Shown: one piece after another, positions 37,791 to 46,563 of the stretch
Layout: the number at the start of each line of letters is the position of its first letter
Numbering within the stretch: position 1 is the first letter of the stretch
From: Caldilineaceae bacterium
GTDB lineage: Bacteria; Chloroflexota; Anaerolineae; Caldilineales; Caldilineaceae
Direction of reading: 5' to 3'
NCBI GenBank assembly: GCA_022824685.1
Contig: JAJDZJ010000063.1
Coordinates: 1 to 61,352 of the forward strand
Length of the DNA stretch: 61,352 nt
Program-made: the position numbers and the translations under genes
The notes under the pieces: model-generated
What the model saw: the letters and a program-made list of their open reading frames with translations, nothing else
Databases searched by the model: none
What the model was told of the DNA's origin: nothing

Positions 37791-38540
37791 TTACGTTAGG
37801 TCTTCTACCTGCCATCGGAACAGGTATTTCTCAATTACCTTAATCAGAAGATAGGCCCCCACCGCAAGTGCGCTGGCCAGAATCGTAACAGCCCACACTC
37901 TGTCCGCCCGGTACTGTGACATGCCCTGTACAATCAGATAGCCAAGCCCCTGCCGCGCAAAAAGCCATTCGGCGACCACGGCGCCAATGATGCTGCCGGT
38001 AAACGCGATCTCGTGGGCGGCGATATAGTAAGGAAGCGCGCTTGGCCACCTGATCTTTGTGAAAACCTCCCACTGGCTGGAGTTCAAAGTCTGCATCCGG
38101 TCCAGCATGACGGAGTCGGCTGACTTAAGCCCCTTCGTTACGTTGGCCAGGATCGGGAAAAAGGTCACAAGCACCACGACTATGATTTTGGGCAACGGCG
38201 TGTCACCCAGAATGATGATCAAAATGGCCGCGATGGTGACAAAGGGCACATTCTTGATAATCACTGTCCAGGGAATGGCCAGCGCCTCAAACCATGGCAA
38301 GTAAAGGAAGGAGACGGACAGGGCGATGGCAATCACATTGGCGACCGCATAGCCGGACAGGGCCTCGATAATGGTGATCCTGGTATGAAAGAGCAGATTC
38401 TCCCTCTCGCTCCAAAGCACATCTGCCACCATATCCGGAGGCGGCATCAAGAACGACGGGAATCCCGTAATCTCAATTGTCAGCACCCAAAGAATGGGCA
38501 CCGAGACGATCATGATGAGGTAGGCGAGACGTTCGCTCAC
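37791..38540 (-). CDS. ABC transporter permease, SsuC/TauC/ThiX type
   Basis: This 249-aa permease has six helices and the EAA-like loop (RMQTLNSSQWEVFTKIRWPSA) of nitrate/sulfonate/pyrimidine importers. A GTG start is used, preceded by CAGGGGGG. It works with the ATPase upstream and the NMT1-type binding proteins. Such importers handle taurine, sulfonates, thiamin pyrimidine or riboflavin; none can be chosen. Confidence 0.9.
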   Translation of the reverse strand: MSERLAYLIMIVSVPILWVLTIEITGFPSFLMPPPDMVADVLWSERENLLFHTRITIIEALSGYAVANVIAIALSVSFLYLPWFEALAIPWTVIIKNVPFVTIAAILIIILGDTPLPKIIVVVLVTFFPILANVTKGLKSADSVMLDRMQTLNSSQWEVFTKIRWPSALPYYIAAHEIAFTGSIIGAVVAEWLFARQGLGYLIVQGMSQYRADRVWAVTILASALAVGAYLLIKVIEKYLFRWQVEDLT

Positions 38541-38634
38541 GATTGCCCCCCTGAAGGGAATGACGAATAATTCGAAAAGGATATATCGGCCAAGACGCGT
38601 GCATTTCGCCCCATAAACGAGGGTTGGTCGACCG

Positions 38635-39387
38635 TCAGTTACTCAATTCCACTGCCCGATAGAGCGATGAACGCACGCGCGCCACTTCGCGCAGGAAGTT
38701 GTCATCCGTGCGGAAGGCCCTCGACCGGGGCCGGGGCAGCGCTATCTCGATGACTTCGGAGATCCTGCCGGGTCGGGCAGAGAGCACCACCACACGGTCC
38801 GACAAAATCGTTGCCTCCTCCACGCTGTGCGTAACAAAGATCACCGTCTTGGATGAACGACTCAATACGCCGCCAAGCCATTCACCCATCGATTCCCGCG
38901 TCAGCTCGTCCAGCGCGCCAAACGGTTCATCCAGCAACAGTATGGCCGGATCATGGACGAGGGCCGCAGCGATATTTACCCGCTGCTGCATCCCGCCGGA
39001 GAGCTGGTGTGGGTAGTGATGGTGAAACTCGCCCAGCCCAAAATCGGTCAGCAAATCGCCCGGAGACAGTGCGCCGTCGCGACCTGTGATTTCCAGCGTC
39101 ATCCCAACATTCCTCAGCGCGGTGCGGGAGGCCAGCAAAGCCGGCCGCTGAAACGCAACGCCGATCTGGTGCTCGCGGCAGGCGTTCCTGGGCGTGTCGC
39201 CGTTCACCGCCACGCTTCCGGCGCTCGGCTCCTCCAGCCCCGCCGCAATCCGCAGCATCGTCGTCTTGCCGCAGCCCGACGGCCCAATCAGGGTGACAAA
39301 CTCGCCGTCATCGATGGTAAGGCTGACGTCATCCAGCGCCTCAACCTCGCCAAACTGTTTGCTGACCCGCGAAAACTCGATAGTCAA
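38635..39387 (-). CDS. ABC transporter ATPase, SsuB/TauB type
   Basis: This 250-aa ATPase has Walker A GPSGCGKT, signature LSGGM, Walker B ILLLDEP and switch FVTHS. The start is TTG with AGGAGAAAGAGAG upstream. It powers the adjacent permease. The gap to the permease is 94 bases. Confidence 0.92.
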   Translation of the reverse strand: MTIEFSRVSKQFGEVEALDDVSLTIDDGEFVTLIGPSGCGKTTMLRIAAGLEEPSAGSVAVNGDTPRNACREHQIGVAFQRPALLASRTALRNVGMTLEITGRDGALSPGDLLTDFGLGEFHHHYPHQLSGGMQQRVNIAAALVHDPAILLLDEPFGALDELTRESMGEWLGGVLSRSSKTVIFVTHSVEEATILSDRVVVLSARPGRISEVIEIALPRPRSRAFRTDDNFLREVARVRSSLYRAVELSN

Positions 39388-39411
39388 TTTCGCTCTCTTT
39401 CTCCTGCGCCC

Positions 39412-40560
39412 TCACTCGCACAGCGGCAGTTCTAACTGGCCATACCGGCTCATCGAGGCCACCTGTGAATTCCAGCGCTCGGCAGACATGTGGCCCAACG
39501 GCAGCTCATCAGCGTCAACGATGAGAGACTCCTGCAACTGGTACCGCCGCAACGCCTGCTCCTCCGTCGTCGAAGCGTCGACGGCATACCGGACCGCGAT
39601 TCGGGCCGAGTCTTCCGGGCTTTCAAGGACGTGCTTCAGTCCCTGAAAGACAGCGGCCAGGTAGCGGCGCACGAGGCCGGGACTTTCCTCAAGAGTTTCT
39701 CGCCGCACGACCATCACTTCCGAATAATCGTCCCAGCCCCATTCGCTGAACTGAAAGGCTACCCAGTTCATGTAGCCCTGCTCCTCCAGCAGCCGCGGTT
39801 CGTTAATAAGCCAGGCGCCGGCGTAATCCACCTCGCCCGCCAGCACGGGATCAGGCGTGTAGCCGGTCACGACAAGCTCCACGTCCTCGGCGGATAACCC
39901 GTACTTCGCGGCAATGAACTCGAAAAAGTAGCCCTCTCCCTCGTGCAGGCCAACCGTCTTGCCAACGAAATCCTGCGGCGTCAACGCCTTTTCGGAACGC
40001 TGACCGGGCGGCGTGTCATGGTCAAGTCCCAGCCAGATGTAAGGGCTGTCCTTGATCAATGCGCCAACTGCCACGATCTCCTCTCCCCCTGGGCCCAGGG
40101 CAAGCGCGGGAACCTGGCTCCCCCCGGCGCTGACGGCAAACTCCACGTCGCCGTCAATCAACGTCTGCAAGTTGCCCAGCCCGGAACCTCCCCGTACCAG
40201 CTCCACGTCCAGACAGACGTCCCTGAAATACCCCAGCTCCTGCGCATTGTACCAGGCAGCCCCGCCATCGTTCAGAATCCAGGACATGCCAACCCTTACT
40301 TGATACAGTCCATCGCATTCCATCGGTTCCCAGGCCGCGTCGACGTCGGGCAGGAGTTCATTTGTGAAGTAGCTTTCGGCAGGGTAGTTCTCTTCTACAC
40401 AGGCCAAAGTTCGCTCGTACACAACTTCATCTTCGGGGCTGTTCATTGCCTTCGGCCCCAACTCACCTCCCTCGGTGGGGATGGCGACCGGCGCAACGCA
40501 GGCCCCCGCGAACAGTGGCAAAACAACGAGCAACCAAACCAATTGTCTCTTGCACAACAC
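39412..40560 (-). CDS. NMT1/THI5-type solute-binding lipoprotein 1
   Basis: This 382-aa binding protein has a lipoprotein signal with C21 in AGAC. The GTG start is preceded by AGGAGGGAAGG. The periplasmic fold resembles the nitrate/sulfonate/pyrimidine binding group; W/Y-rich ligand-site segments (SWILNDGGAAWYNAQELGYF) are visible. C-terminally it ends LPLCE. It is a close paralogue of the neighbour at 40816-41988, from which it is separated by 255 bases containing a perfect hairpin. Confidence 0.85.
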   Translation of the reverse strand: MLCKRQLVWLLVVLPLFAGACVAPVAIPTEGGELGPKAMNSPEDEVVYERTLACVEENYPAESYFTNELLPDVDAAWEPMECDGLYQVRVGMSWILNDGGAAWYNAQELGYFRDVCLDVELVRGGSGLGNLQTLIDGDVEFAVSAGGSQVPALALGPGGEEIVAVGALIKDSPYIWLGLDHDTPPGQRSEKALTPQDFVGKTVGLHEGEGYFFEFIAAKYGLSAEDVELVVTGYTPDPVLAGEVDYAGAWLINEPRLLEEQGYMNWVAFQFSEWGWDDYSEVMVVRRETLEESPGLVRRYLAAVFQGLKHVLESPEDSARIAVRYAVDASTTEEQALRRYQLQESLIVDADELPLGHMSAERWNSQVASMSRYGQLELPLCE

Positions 40561-40668
40561 TGTGCCTTCCCTCCTGAAGAGCAAAAAGTGGATAATCTCT
40601 ATCGTCCTGCAGATTGCGTCGACCTTCCAGGATGCGCGCGTCCCCAAGACATTTCCGTCCTGTACGCT

Positions 40669-40701
40669 GCTGAGGACAAGGACCATGTCCTTGTCCTCAG
40701 C
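40669..40701 (-). other. Perfect 15-bp intercistronic inverted repeat
   Basis: GCTGAGGACAAGGAC (40669-40683) and its exact complement (40687-40701) flank a three-base loop (CAT). It lies 115 bases after the stop of binding protein 2 and before binding protein 1. It has no T-run. It should form a very stable mRNA hairpin, most likely limiting read-through or protecting the upstream message. Confidence 0.9.
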
Positions 40702-40815
40702 CTACCTCACCGAGTTTCCAACCGAGACCCCGCCATATGACGGCTGCCCCCGGCGCGCACGGCCAGCGGAATTACTTACCCGCCAGATGGGAAAATGCGC
40801 CGCCAATCGCAAAGC

Positions 40816-41988
40816 CTATTTGCAGGCCTCCAACTCAAGCTGGTCATACTGAATCATCGAGGCCACTTGCATATTCCAGCGGTCAGCCGACATATGCGAT
40901 ACCGGCAGGTCGTCGCTGCCCAGCACCAGTGGTTCCTGCAGCTCAAATCGGCGCAGCGCCTGCTCTTTCGTGAGCTGAGCGTCAACTCCGTATACGACGG
41001 CGATTTCGGCCGACGCGTCGGGATTCTCCAGCAGATAGTTCAAGCCCTCCGTCTGGGCGGCGAGGAAACGGCGCACAAGATCGGGATTCTCCTCGAAAGT
41101 TTCCCGCCTTACAACCGTGACATCGCCATAGCCGTCCCAGCCCCAATCACTGAAGCGGAACGCGACCCAGTTCATGAACCCTTGCTCTTCAAGCAGCCGC
41201 GGCTGGTTGACAATCCACGCGCCGATGTAGTCCATCGCGCCCATCAGTACCGGGTCCGGCGTAAATCCGGCCTCCATCAACTGGACCTGGTCAGGAGGAA
41301 TGTCATACTTGTTGGACATGAAATTGAACAGGTAGTCGTCATTGCCCTGGATTCCAACCTTTGTGCCAATGAAGTCCTGCGGCGTCAACACTTTGTCAGA
41401 GCGCTGATCCTGTGGCGTGTCGGGATCCAAGCCCAACCAGATGTAAGGACTGTGCTTGAGGAAGGTGCCGACTGCCACCACGTCCGCTGGGGTGGGACTG
41501 GAAACGAGCGAAGGCACGCGGCTGCCCCCGGCAACCACGGCAATGTCCACCGCGCCGCCCGCAAGTGTCTGCAGATGGTCGACCCCCGGCCCGCCTGCGA
41601 CCAGTTCAACCTCGAGTCAGACATCCGCGAAATAGCCCAGCTCAATCGCGTTGTACCAGGGCGCCTCTTCGTCGTTCAGCACCCAGGGCATCCCCACCTT
41701 GATGCTGTCGACGCTGTCACATTCCATCGGTTCCCAGGCTGCGTCAACTGCCGGCAAAAGCTCATTGGTGAAGTAGCTCTCGGCCGGGAAGTTCTCTTCG
41801 ACGCAAGCCAGTATCTGTTCAAACTCGGCCTCGCTGCCGGCTTCGACGGCCTCTTCCGCCATCGGTTCTTCCTCAGCCGCCATCTGCTCTTCCTCGGCGG
41901 CCGGCGCAGCGGGCGCCTGCGCAACACACGCGCTCAGCATGAGCGCAAGTAGGGCGATCAGCGCCAGTGAAAATGTCGAGCGATTCAT
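40816..41988 (-). pseudogene. NMT1/THI5-type solute-binding lipoprotein 2, interrupted by an in-frame TGA
   Basis: The frame runs 390 codons from a well-supported ATG (AAAGGAG upstream; lipobox LSAC with C21), but codon 124 (41619-41617) is TGA. The frame continues on both sides and matches binding protein 1 throughout. The same position in the paralogue is a cysteine codon (TGT, in RDVCLDVEL), so a single T-to-A change would explain it. It may be a recent nonsense mutation, a sequencing error or, much less likely, recoding to selenocysteine. If translation stops there, only the N-terminal third is made. Confidence 0.6.
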
Positions 41989-42072
41989 ATGTGACGTCTC
42001 CTTTGATTGGATCTGAACGAGTCGAACAACAAGCAATATGAAAACAACCCTACGGGATTTGAATCATGCAAG

Positions 42073-42093
42073 AGGCAAGCCGCGACCTTGCCT
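42073..42093 (-). terminator. Hairpin just after the PhyH gene
   Basis: AGGCAAG (42073-42079) and CTTGCCT (42087-42093) form a 7-bp stem eight bases downstream of the dioxygenase stop on the minus strand. The following bases (TCTTGCATGATTC) are only moderately T-rich, so it may be an attenuator between PhyH and the transporter genes. Confidence 0.4.
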
Positions 42094-42100
42094 GCCCTGG

Positions 42101-42832
42101 CTAGGCGGGATAGTCATCGCGGCGGAAGTAGGCCCTGTCCAGCGTATCCTTGGTCGAACTTACATCGGCGGTCACCCAGTGCGTTGCGTACCCCCTGCGC
42201 CACCGGTCAGACTCGTTGCGATGCGACGTATGCAACGCCTCGCTGTGGTGAAAGACAACGCCCCCTTTCTTGACGAGGGCCAGCGACTCTCTCTGTAGAT
42301 CGATGAGCTCAGGGGGCGGCACCAGGTTGTACGGTTCGCCGGGCACTGCTTCGTGAGCAATGATTCCCTCTTTGTGCGAGCCGTCAATGTAGCGCAGGCA
42401 GCCATTTTCCTCGCCGACGTCATCGAGTGCAATCCATGCCGTGATCACGTGGTCGCCGGGATCGCACTGGAAATAGAAGTTGTCCTGGTGGTAAGGTTTT
42501 GCCGACCCGAAATGGGGCGGCTTCATGAAGATCTGATCGCCTGACAGCAGCGGAGGCGCGCCGAGCAGTTCCGCCAGCATACCGGTCAACCGCTTGTCCA
42601 ATACGAATGCCTGGAATTCGCTTCGCTTCAGGAACGGCGTGTCGATCTTGCGCGGCGCAATCTCACCGTCCGCAGACTTGTCGACGACATAGTTGTCGCC
42701 TTCGCGGCTCAACTCTTCCTGACTCAGGTCGAGCGCAATCTGCGCAATCCTGTCGGCCTCCTCGCGGCTGAAGACCCCCTCTTCGACGGCCCAGCCCTTC
42801 TCCCAGTAGTGACGGAAAGTTTCCGGTCGCAT
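42101..42832 (-). CDS. Phytanoyl-CoA dioxygenase (PhyH) family protein
   Basis: This 243-aa Fe(II)/2-oxoglutarate dioxygenase has the HxD pair in PYHQDNFYF and a distal histidine in the EALHTSHRNESD region with the following arginine for the cosubstrate. PhyH enzymes hydroxylate lipids, ectoine, small acids and others. GAGGGAGG precedes the ATG at 42832. It is the first gene of the operon with the NMT1-type importer and the MTAP-like pair, suggesting it modifies the imported compound. Confidence 0.85.
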   Translation of the reverse strand: MRPETFRHYWEKGWAVEEGVFSREEADRIAQIALDLSQEELSREGDNYVVDKSADGEIAPRKIDTPFLKRSEFQAFVLDKRLTGMLAELLGAPPLLSGDQIFMKPPHFGSAKPYHQDNFYFQCDPGDHVITAWIALDDVGEENGCLRYIDGSHKEGIIAHEAVPGEPYNLVPPPELIDLQRESLALVKKGGVVFHHSEALHTSHRNESDRWRRGYATHWVTADVSSTKDTLDRAYFRRDDYPA

Positions 42833-42891
42833 GCCGACCTCCCTCGAAAGTGGAAGCAATCTTTAATTGGGAACACGCCTGCTTGGCCTCA

Positions 42892-42900
42892 ATTATGCCA
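42892..42900 (-). promoter_or_regulatory. Extended -10 promoter of the PhyH operon
   Basis: On the minus strand the sequence is TGGCATAAT, matching the extended -10 pattern TGn-TATAAT with one change. It lies about 60 bases before the start of the PhyH gene. No clear -35 is seen. Confidence 0.4.
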
Positions 42901-43669
42901 CAATGTGACCTTCATTACCTGATCTCCCTGTCTTCGAAATCCAATTTCGGTCCCGCGCCGCGGTCCCCCTTTCCCTGCCCGCAGCCCTTCCCCCCCGGGC
43001 CGCTGCCCGCCTCCCGCAGGCCCTGTGCCAACAACCCCTGGCCAACTCCCTGCGCTCAACCTCATTCCTCGCGCCATAGCCTCGCCCAGACGGATCAAGC
43101 TGTCCCCCTTCCTGTCTGAGCGAAGCCCGGAACCGGGCCTGCAACGAGAATCCGGCTCCAGAATTCAGCGTAATCTCCCCGAACCAGCCAAAAAACGCGC
43201 CCCAATTTGGACGGCCCCCCCAGATTTCGGGCCTTTGACACTGGCACAGATATAAATTAACATTGTGCCCGTCGCAGGTGATCACTAGAGTGCTCGTGCT
43301 GGCGACGGCCTCCCGGATGGCCTTCGGGTGCAAGAGCGATGTCCTTGTCGGCGGAACACGTCAGCCAACTCTCGCATACGATCCCAAACTGCCGTGCCAA
43401 TATCGAATCCCATCCAGACTTGCCGCATGAATCTTTGCCTAGCCTGTCCATAGCTTTGTCGGTTTCCTGCCGGAGTCGGCTTTCTGTCGTTAGCCTCTTC
43501 GGCCTCCATTTTCCCGTGTCTGGCAACTGATGAAAGGAGGTAGCCAAGCAGGTAGAAGAAATCTGCTCGTGTCTCAAAGGCGTAAATTCGACTCCGCCAC
43601 CCGGTTGAGTCAGGCAGGATTTCACTGCGCGCCGCATAGGGCGCAACAATTCAGCAAGGAGTGAAAAGC
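42901..43669. other. Intergenic region between divergent operons
   Basis: This gap of about 770 bases has no gene I can support; open frames in it lack family features. It is C-rich on the plus strand at 42950-43050. AAAGGAGGT at 43533-43541 is a near-perfect ribosome site with no nearby start codon. The right part should hold the leader of the binding-protein gene at 43670. Confidence 0.5.
43235..43263 (+). promoter_or_regulatory. Candidate promoter of the second Dpp-like operon
   Basis: A perfect TTGACA (43235-43240) is followed after 17 bases by TAACAT (43258-43263). The leader to the gene at 43670 would be about 400 nt. TATAAA at 43251-43256 is too close to serve with this -35. Confidence 0.35.
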
Positions 43670-45418
43670 ATGTCGAGAATTCGATGGCAGATTCTAGTGG
43701 GTCTCATCCTGGTCCTTGGCATCTCCCTGACCGCTTGTGTCGCCCCGGCCGCACCGGCCGGAGACGGCATGGCAGATTCAGACGACTCGGATGCCATGAT
43801 GCCCGAGGTGATGTTGCCCGACGATGCGGCCGAAGACCAGATCCTCAACGTTGTGCATGAAGGCGGCTGCGGCTCCGGTCCCTTCCCCGGGATCGACTAC
43901 GGCAGCCCTTGTAACTTCGGCCACATGTTCATGCCTCCCTTCCTGGTGGACATCGACGGCAACGTAATGCCCGGCCTCTTCACCACCGACTGGGAAGTGA
44001 ACGAAGACCTCACCGAGTACATCTTCCACATTCAGGAAGAGGCCGTCTGGTCCGACGGCAAGTCGATCACCGCCCAGGATGCGATCGACTGGTGGAACTA
44101 CATCTTCCACTCCGACCGCAACTCATGGCCGCGCAATTTCGTGATGGGCGCAGTCGTGGGCATCGACGAATTCGCTGACGGCGAGACCGAGACGATTGCC
44201 GGCCTGACCGCTCTGGACGACAAGACGCTTAAGGTCGAGCTCTGGCGACCCGAGGGCTCGCTGCCCCAGTTGTGGGGTTTCCGTGAGGCAGCTCCGGCCC
44301 GCTTCGACCAGTACGCCGATCTCCTGGAAAGAGCTGACGAATTCAATGACGCCACGGAATGGCGCGGCGCCATGGCCGAACGCTTCTTCCAGGGTGAGAA
44401 CGCAGCCGATCTGATCGTCAGCGGCCCATTCAAGCCCGTCCACCTGTCGCCGGAGCCGGACGCAATCTACCGTTTCGAGCGTAATCCGAACTGGTGGGGT
44501 AAGCCAACCCTGCTGGACGGCATCGAAGCCACCACCATCCGTGACTTCCAGACGATTCTCCTGATGTTTGAAAACGACGAGATTGACCTGGCTCTGCAGC
44601 TCGCAGGTCCTTCGTCTGTCCTGTTGCGACAGAACCAACCTGAAGCCTTCCGTGAAATTCCCATCTCCGCATTCTGGGCAATGTACTTCGTCACCGACCA
44701 GGAGCCGGCCGACGACGTCAACCTGCGCCGCGCCCTGATGTCCGCAATCGAGTGGGAAAAGGTAGCCGAGATCGCCTGGGAAGGCGAGCAGGCGCCCAGC
44801 AACGCTGGCAGCCCCATGGCTCCGTCATATCAGTGCTTTGACGCCGATTTTCAGCCCTATCCCTTTAACCCGGAAAGGGCCATGGAATTCCTGGGCGAGT
44901 CCAAGTATGGACCGACAGGAGAGACCGTTCCCAAGATTCGCATCCTGACCGGCGGGAGCGATCCGCCCCGCATCCGCGCCGCCCAGATTATCCAGGAAAT
45001 GTGGCGCGTTAACCTCGGCATCGAGGATGTCGAGATCAAGAACGCCGAAGCCGAGTTCGTCGACGGTGAGGGTCTGGTCGCGCTCCGCGTCACCAGCGGT
45101 GGCTCCTTCCTCCCGCGTCCTGGCTATCTGCTGGAAGGCATCGCCCACACGCGCGGCGGCGCCTATCAGTCCTGGACGAACTACACCGAAGAAGGCTGGG
45201 ACGAGGAGATCGATGCACTTCTTTCCATGGATCCCGGCAGCGCCGAGTACTGTGAGCGCTCGCAGGCCATGTTGAAGAAGTTCACCGACGCTGCACTCGT
45301 TATCCCGACCGGCTACATCCGCGGCTGGTTCCAGATTCAGCCCTGGGTCGGCGGTTACGGCCAGAGCCGCATCAGCTTCTGGCACACGATGACCGAGACC
45401 TACCTCAAAGAACGCTAA
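43670..45418 (+). CDS. Solute-binding lipoprotein, family 5
   Basis: This 582-aa DppA/OppA-type protein has lipobox LTAC with C23, an acidic linker, and family segments such as DLTEYIFHIQEEAVWSDG and VNLRRALMSAIEW. AAGGAG eight bases upstream fixes the ATG at 43670. It differs clearly from the family-5 protein at 23818. With the two permeases downstream it forms a second importer that lies directly before the sugar-oxidoreductase cluster, so a sugar or sugar-acid ligand is plausible. Confidence 0.92.
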   Translation: MSRIRWQILVGLILVLGISLTACVAPAAPAGDGMADSDDSDAMMPEVMLPDDAAEDQILNVVHEGGCGSGPFPGIDYGSPCNFGHMFMPPFLVDIDGNVMPGLFTTDWEVNEDLTEYIFHIQEEAVWSDGKSITAQDAIDWWNYIFHSDRNSWPRNFVMGAVVGIDEFADGETETIAGLTALDDKTLKVELWRPEGSLPQLWGFREAAPARFDQYADLLERADEFNDATEWRGAMAERFFQGENAADLIVSGPFKPVHLSPEPDAIYRFERNPNWWGKPTLLDGIEATTIRDFQTILLMFENDEIDLALQLAGPSSVLLRQNQPEAFREIPISAFWAMYFVTDQEPADDVNLRRALMSAIEWEKVAEIAWEGEQAPSNAGSPMAPSYQCFDADFQPYPFNPERAMEFLGESKYGPTGETVPKIRILTGGSDPPRIRAAQIIQEMWRVNLGIEDVEIKNAEAEFVDGEGLVALRVTSGGSFLPRPGYLLEGIAHTRGGAYQSWTNYTEEGWDEEIDALLSMDPGSAEYCERSQAMLKKFTDAALVIPTGYIRGWFQIQPWVGGYGQSRISFWHTMTETYLKER

Positions 45419-45433
45419 ACTGTGACGCCTGGT

Positions 45434-45473
45434 GGTCAGTGGCCGGCTGCCTTTGAGGCGCTGGCTGCTGACC
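45434..45473 (+). other. Intercistronic hairpin between binding protein and permease
   Basis: GGTCAG (45434-45439) pairs with CTGACC (45468-45473). GCCGGC (45442-45447) pairs with GCTGGC (45460-45465) through one wobble, and GCC/GGC closes the top. It starts 16 bases after the stop codon. It probably allows more binding protein than permease to be made. Confidence 0.6.
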
Positions 45474-45523
45474 GCCTCCCGCATTCAACTCACCACGAAC
45501 CACTTGCCAACGGGGATTGAGAC

Positions 45524-46471
45524 GTGACCCGCTACCTGTCAATGCGGCTGCTGATCATCATCCCAACGCTCTTTACCACCCTGATGATCGTATTCCTTCT
45601 GGGCTATCTCGGGCCGATCGACCCGGTCACGATTCTGCGTACACAGTGGGCAGCTCAGGGTGTCTATCTGAATGAAGAGGAAGTGGCCGATCTGCGCAGT
45701 CAGTATGGTCTGGACAGACCCTTCCACGAGCAGTTCGGCACGTACATGGGCAACCTGCTCCAGGGGAAGTTTGGCTATTCCTTCCTGGACGCCGCCCCGA
45801 TCTGGCCGCGCATCAAACGCGCATTGCCAGTCTCCGGCCAGCTTGCTCTGGGCGTGTTGGCGATCATGACGTTTATTGGCATCCCCCTGGGAATGCTCGC
45901 GGCCCGTTTTCACAACACTTTGCTGGACTATTCCATCGTTAGCACGAGCCTGTTCTTCTGGTCTATTCCACCCTATGTCTTGGTACCCGTCATGCTGATT
46001 ATCACGGTACTATGGCTGGACCTCATGAACGTTCCTCGCGGATGGAAGGGCGTCATGCATCCTTCCTATTTTGTAGCCGCTGCAATCATATCGACTCGTT
46101 CCCTTGCCGGAGTAATTCGCCAAACTCGCGGCGGCATTTTGGAAGTAATGCAGAATGACTATGTTCGAACAGCTCGCGCCAAAGGTTTGACCGAAGTTAG
46201 GGTCATGGCGCGGCACGTGGCCCGCAACGCACTTATCCCTGTAGTCACTTCGCTGGGACTCTTGGTTGACGACTTCATGTGGGGGGCCGTCTTTCTTGAG
46301 CTCGCCTTCAACCTGCCCGGTTTGGGCCGTCTCTTTCAACAAGGGCTGGCGGGACGCGACTTTAATATGATCAACGGTGTCGTGCTTTTCACTGCCGGCA
46401 TGACAATGGCACTGAATCTCATCGTCGACCTGATCTATCCTCTCTTGGATCCCCGCGTAGCCTACGACTAA
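45524..46471 (+). CDS. ABC transporter permease, DppB-like
   Basis: This 315-aa permease starts at GTG and has six helices, the DppB N-terminal helix, and the EAA loop (DYVRTARAKGLTEVRVMARH). It follows the binding-protein gene after a strong hairpin and precedes the DppC-type partner by 92 bases. Confidence 0.92.
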   Translation: MTRYLSMRLLIIIPTLFTTLMIVFLLGYLGPIDPVTILRTQWAAQGVYLNEEEVADLRSQYGLDRPFHEQFGTYMGNLLQGKFGYSFLDAAPIWPRIKRALPVSGQLALGVLAIMTFIGIPLGMLAARFHNTLLDYSIVSTSLFFWSIPPYVLVPVMLIITVLWLDLMNVPRGWKGVMHPSYFVAAAIISTRSLAGVIRQTRGGILEVMQNDYVRTARAKGLTEVRVMARHVARNALIPVVTSLGLLVDDFMWGAVFLELAFNLPGLGRLFQQGLAGRDFNMINGVVLFTAGMTMALNLIVDLIYPLLDPRVAYD

Positions 46472-46563
46472 GACCCCTAAAGCAGGGCCCGTCCAGGAGA
46501 GGAAAGAATGTCCGATGCAACGGCTCCAAGAGGCTGACGGGACAAGATACAGAGGAAATTTGG

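Noticed and set aside
41551..41619. Selenocysteine insertion site after the TGA in binding protein 2
   Set aside because: Only a 6-bp stem at non-standard distance is present, and binding proteins of this type are not known selenoproteins; mutation or error is simpler.
42917..42925. ACCTGATCT resembling the TPP riboswitch core
   Set aside because: The following bases do not continue the conserved GGATAATGCCAGCG element and no partner helix is seen. It is also on the strand opposite to the transporter operon.
43257..43649. 130-aa minus-strand open frame in the divergent gap
   Set aside because: No family features, no ribosome site, and it overlaps the likely leader of the binding-protein gene.
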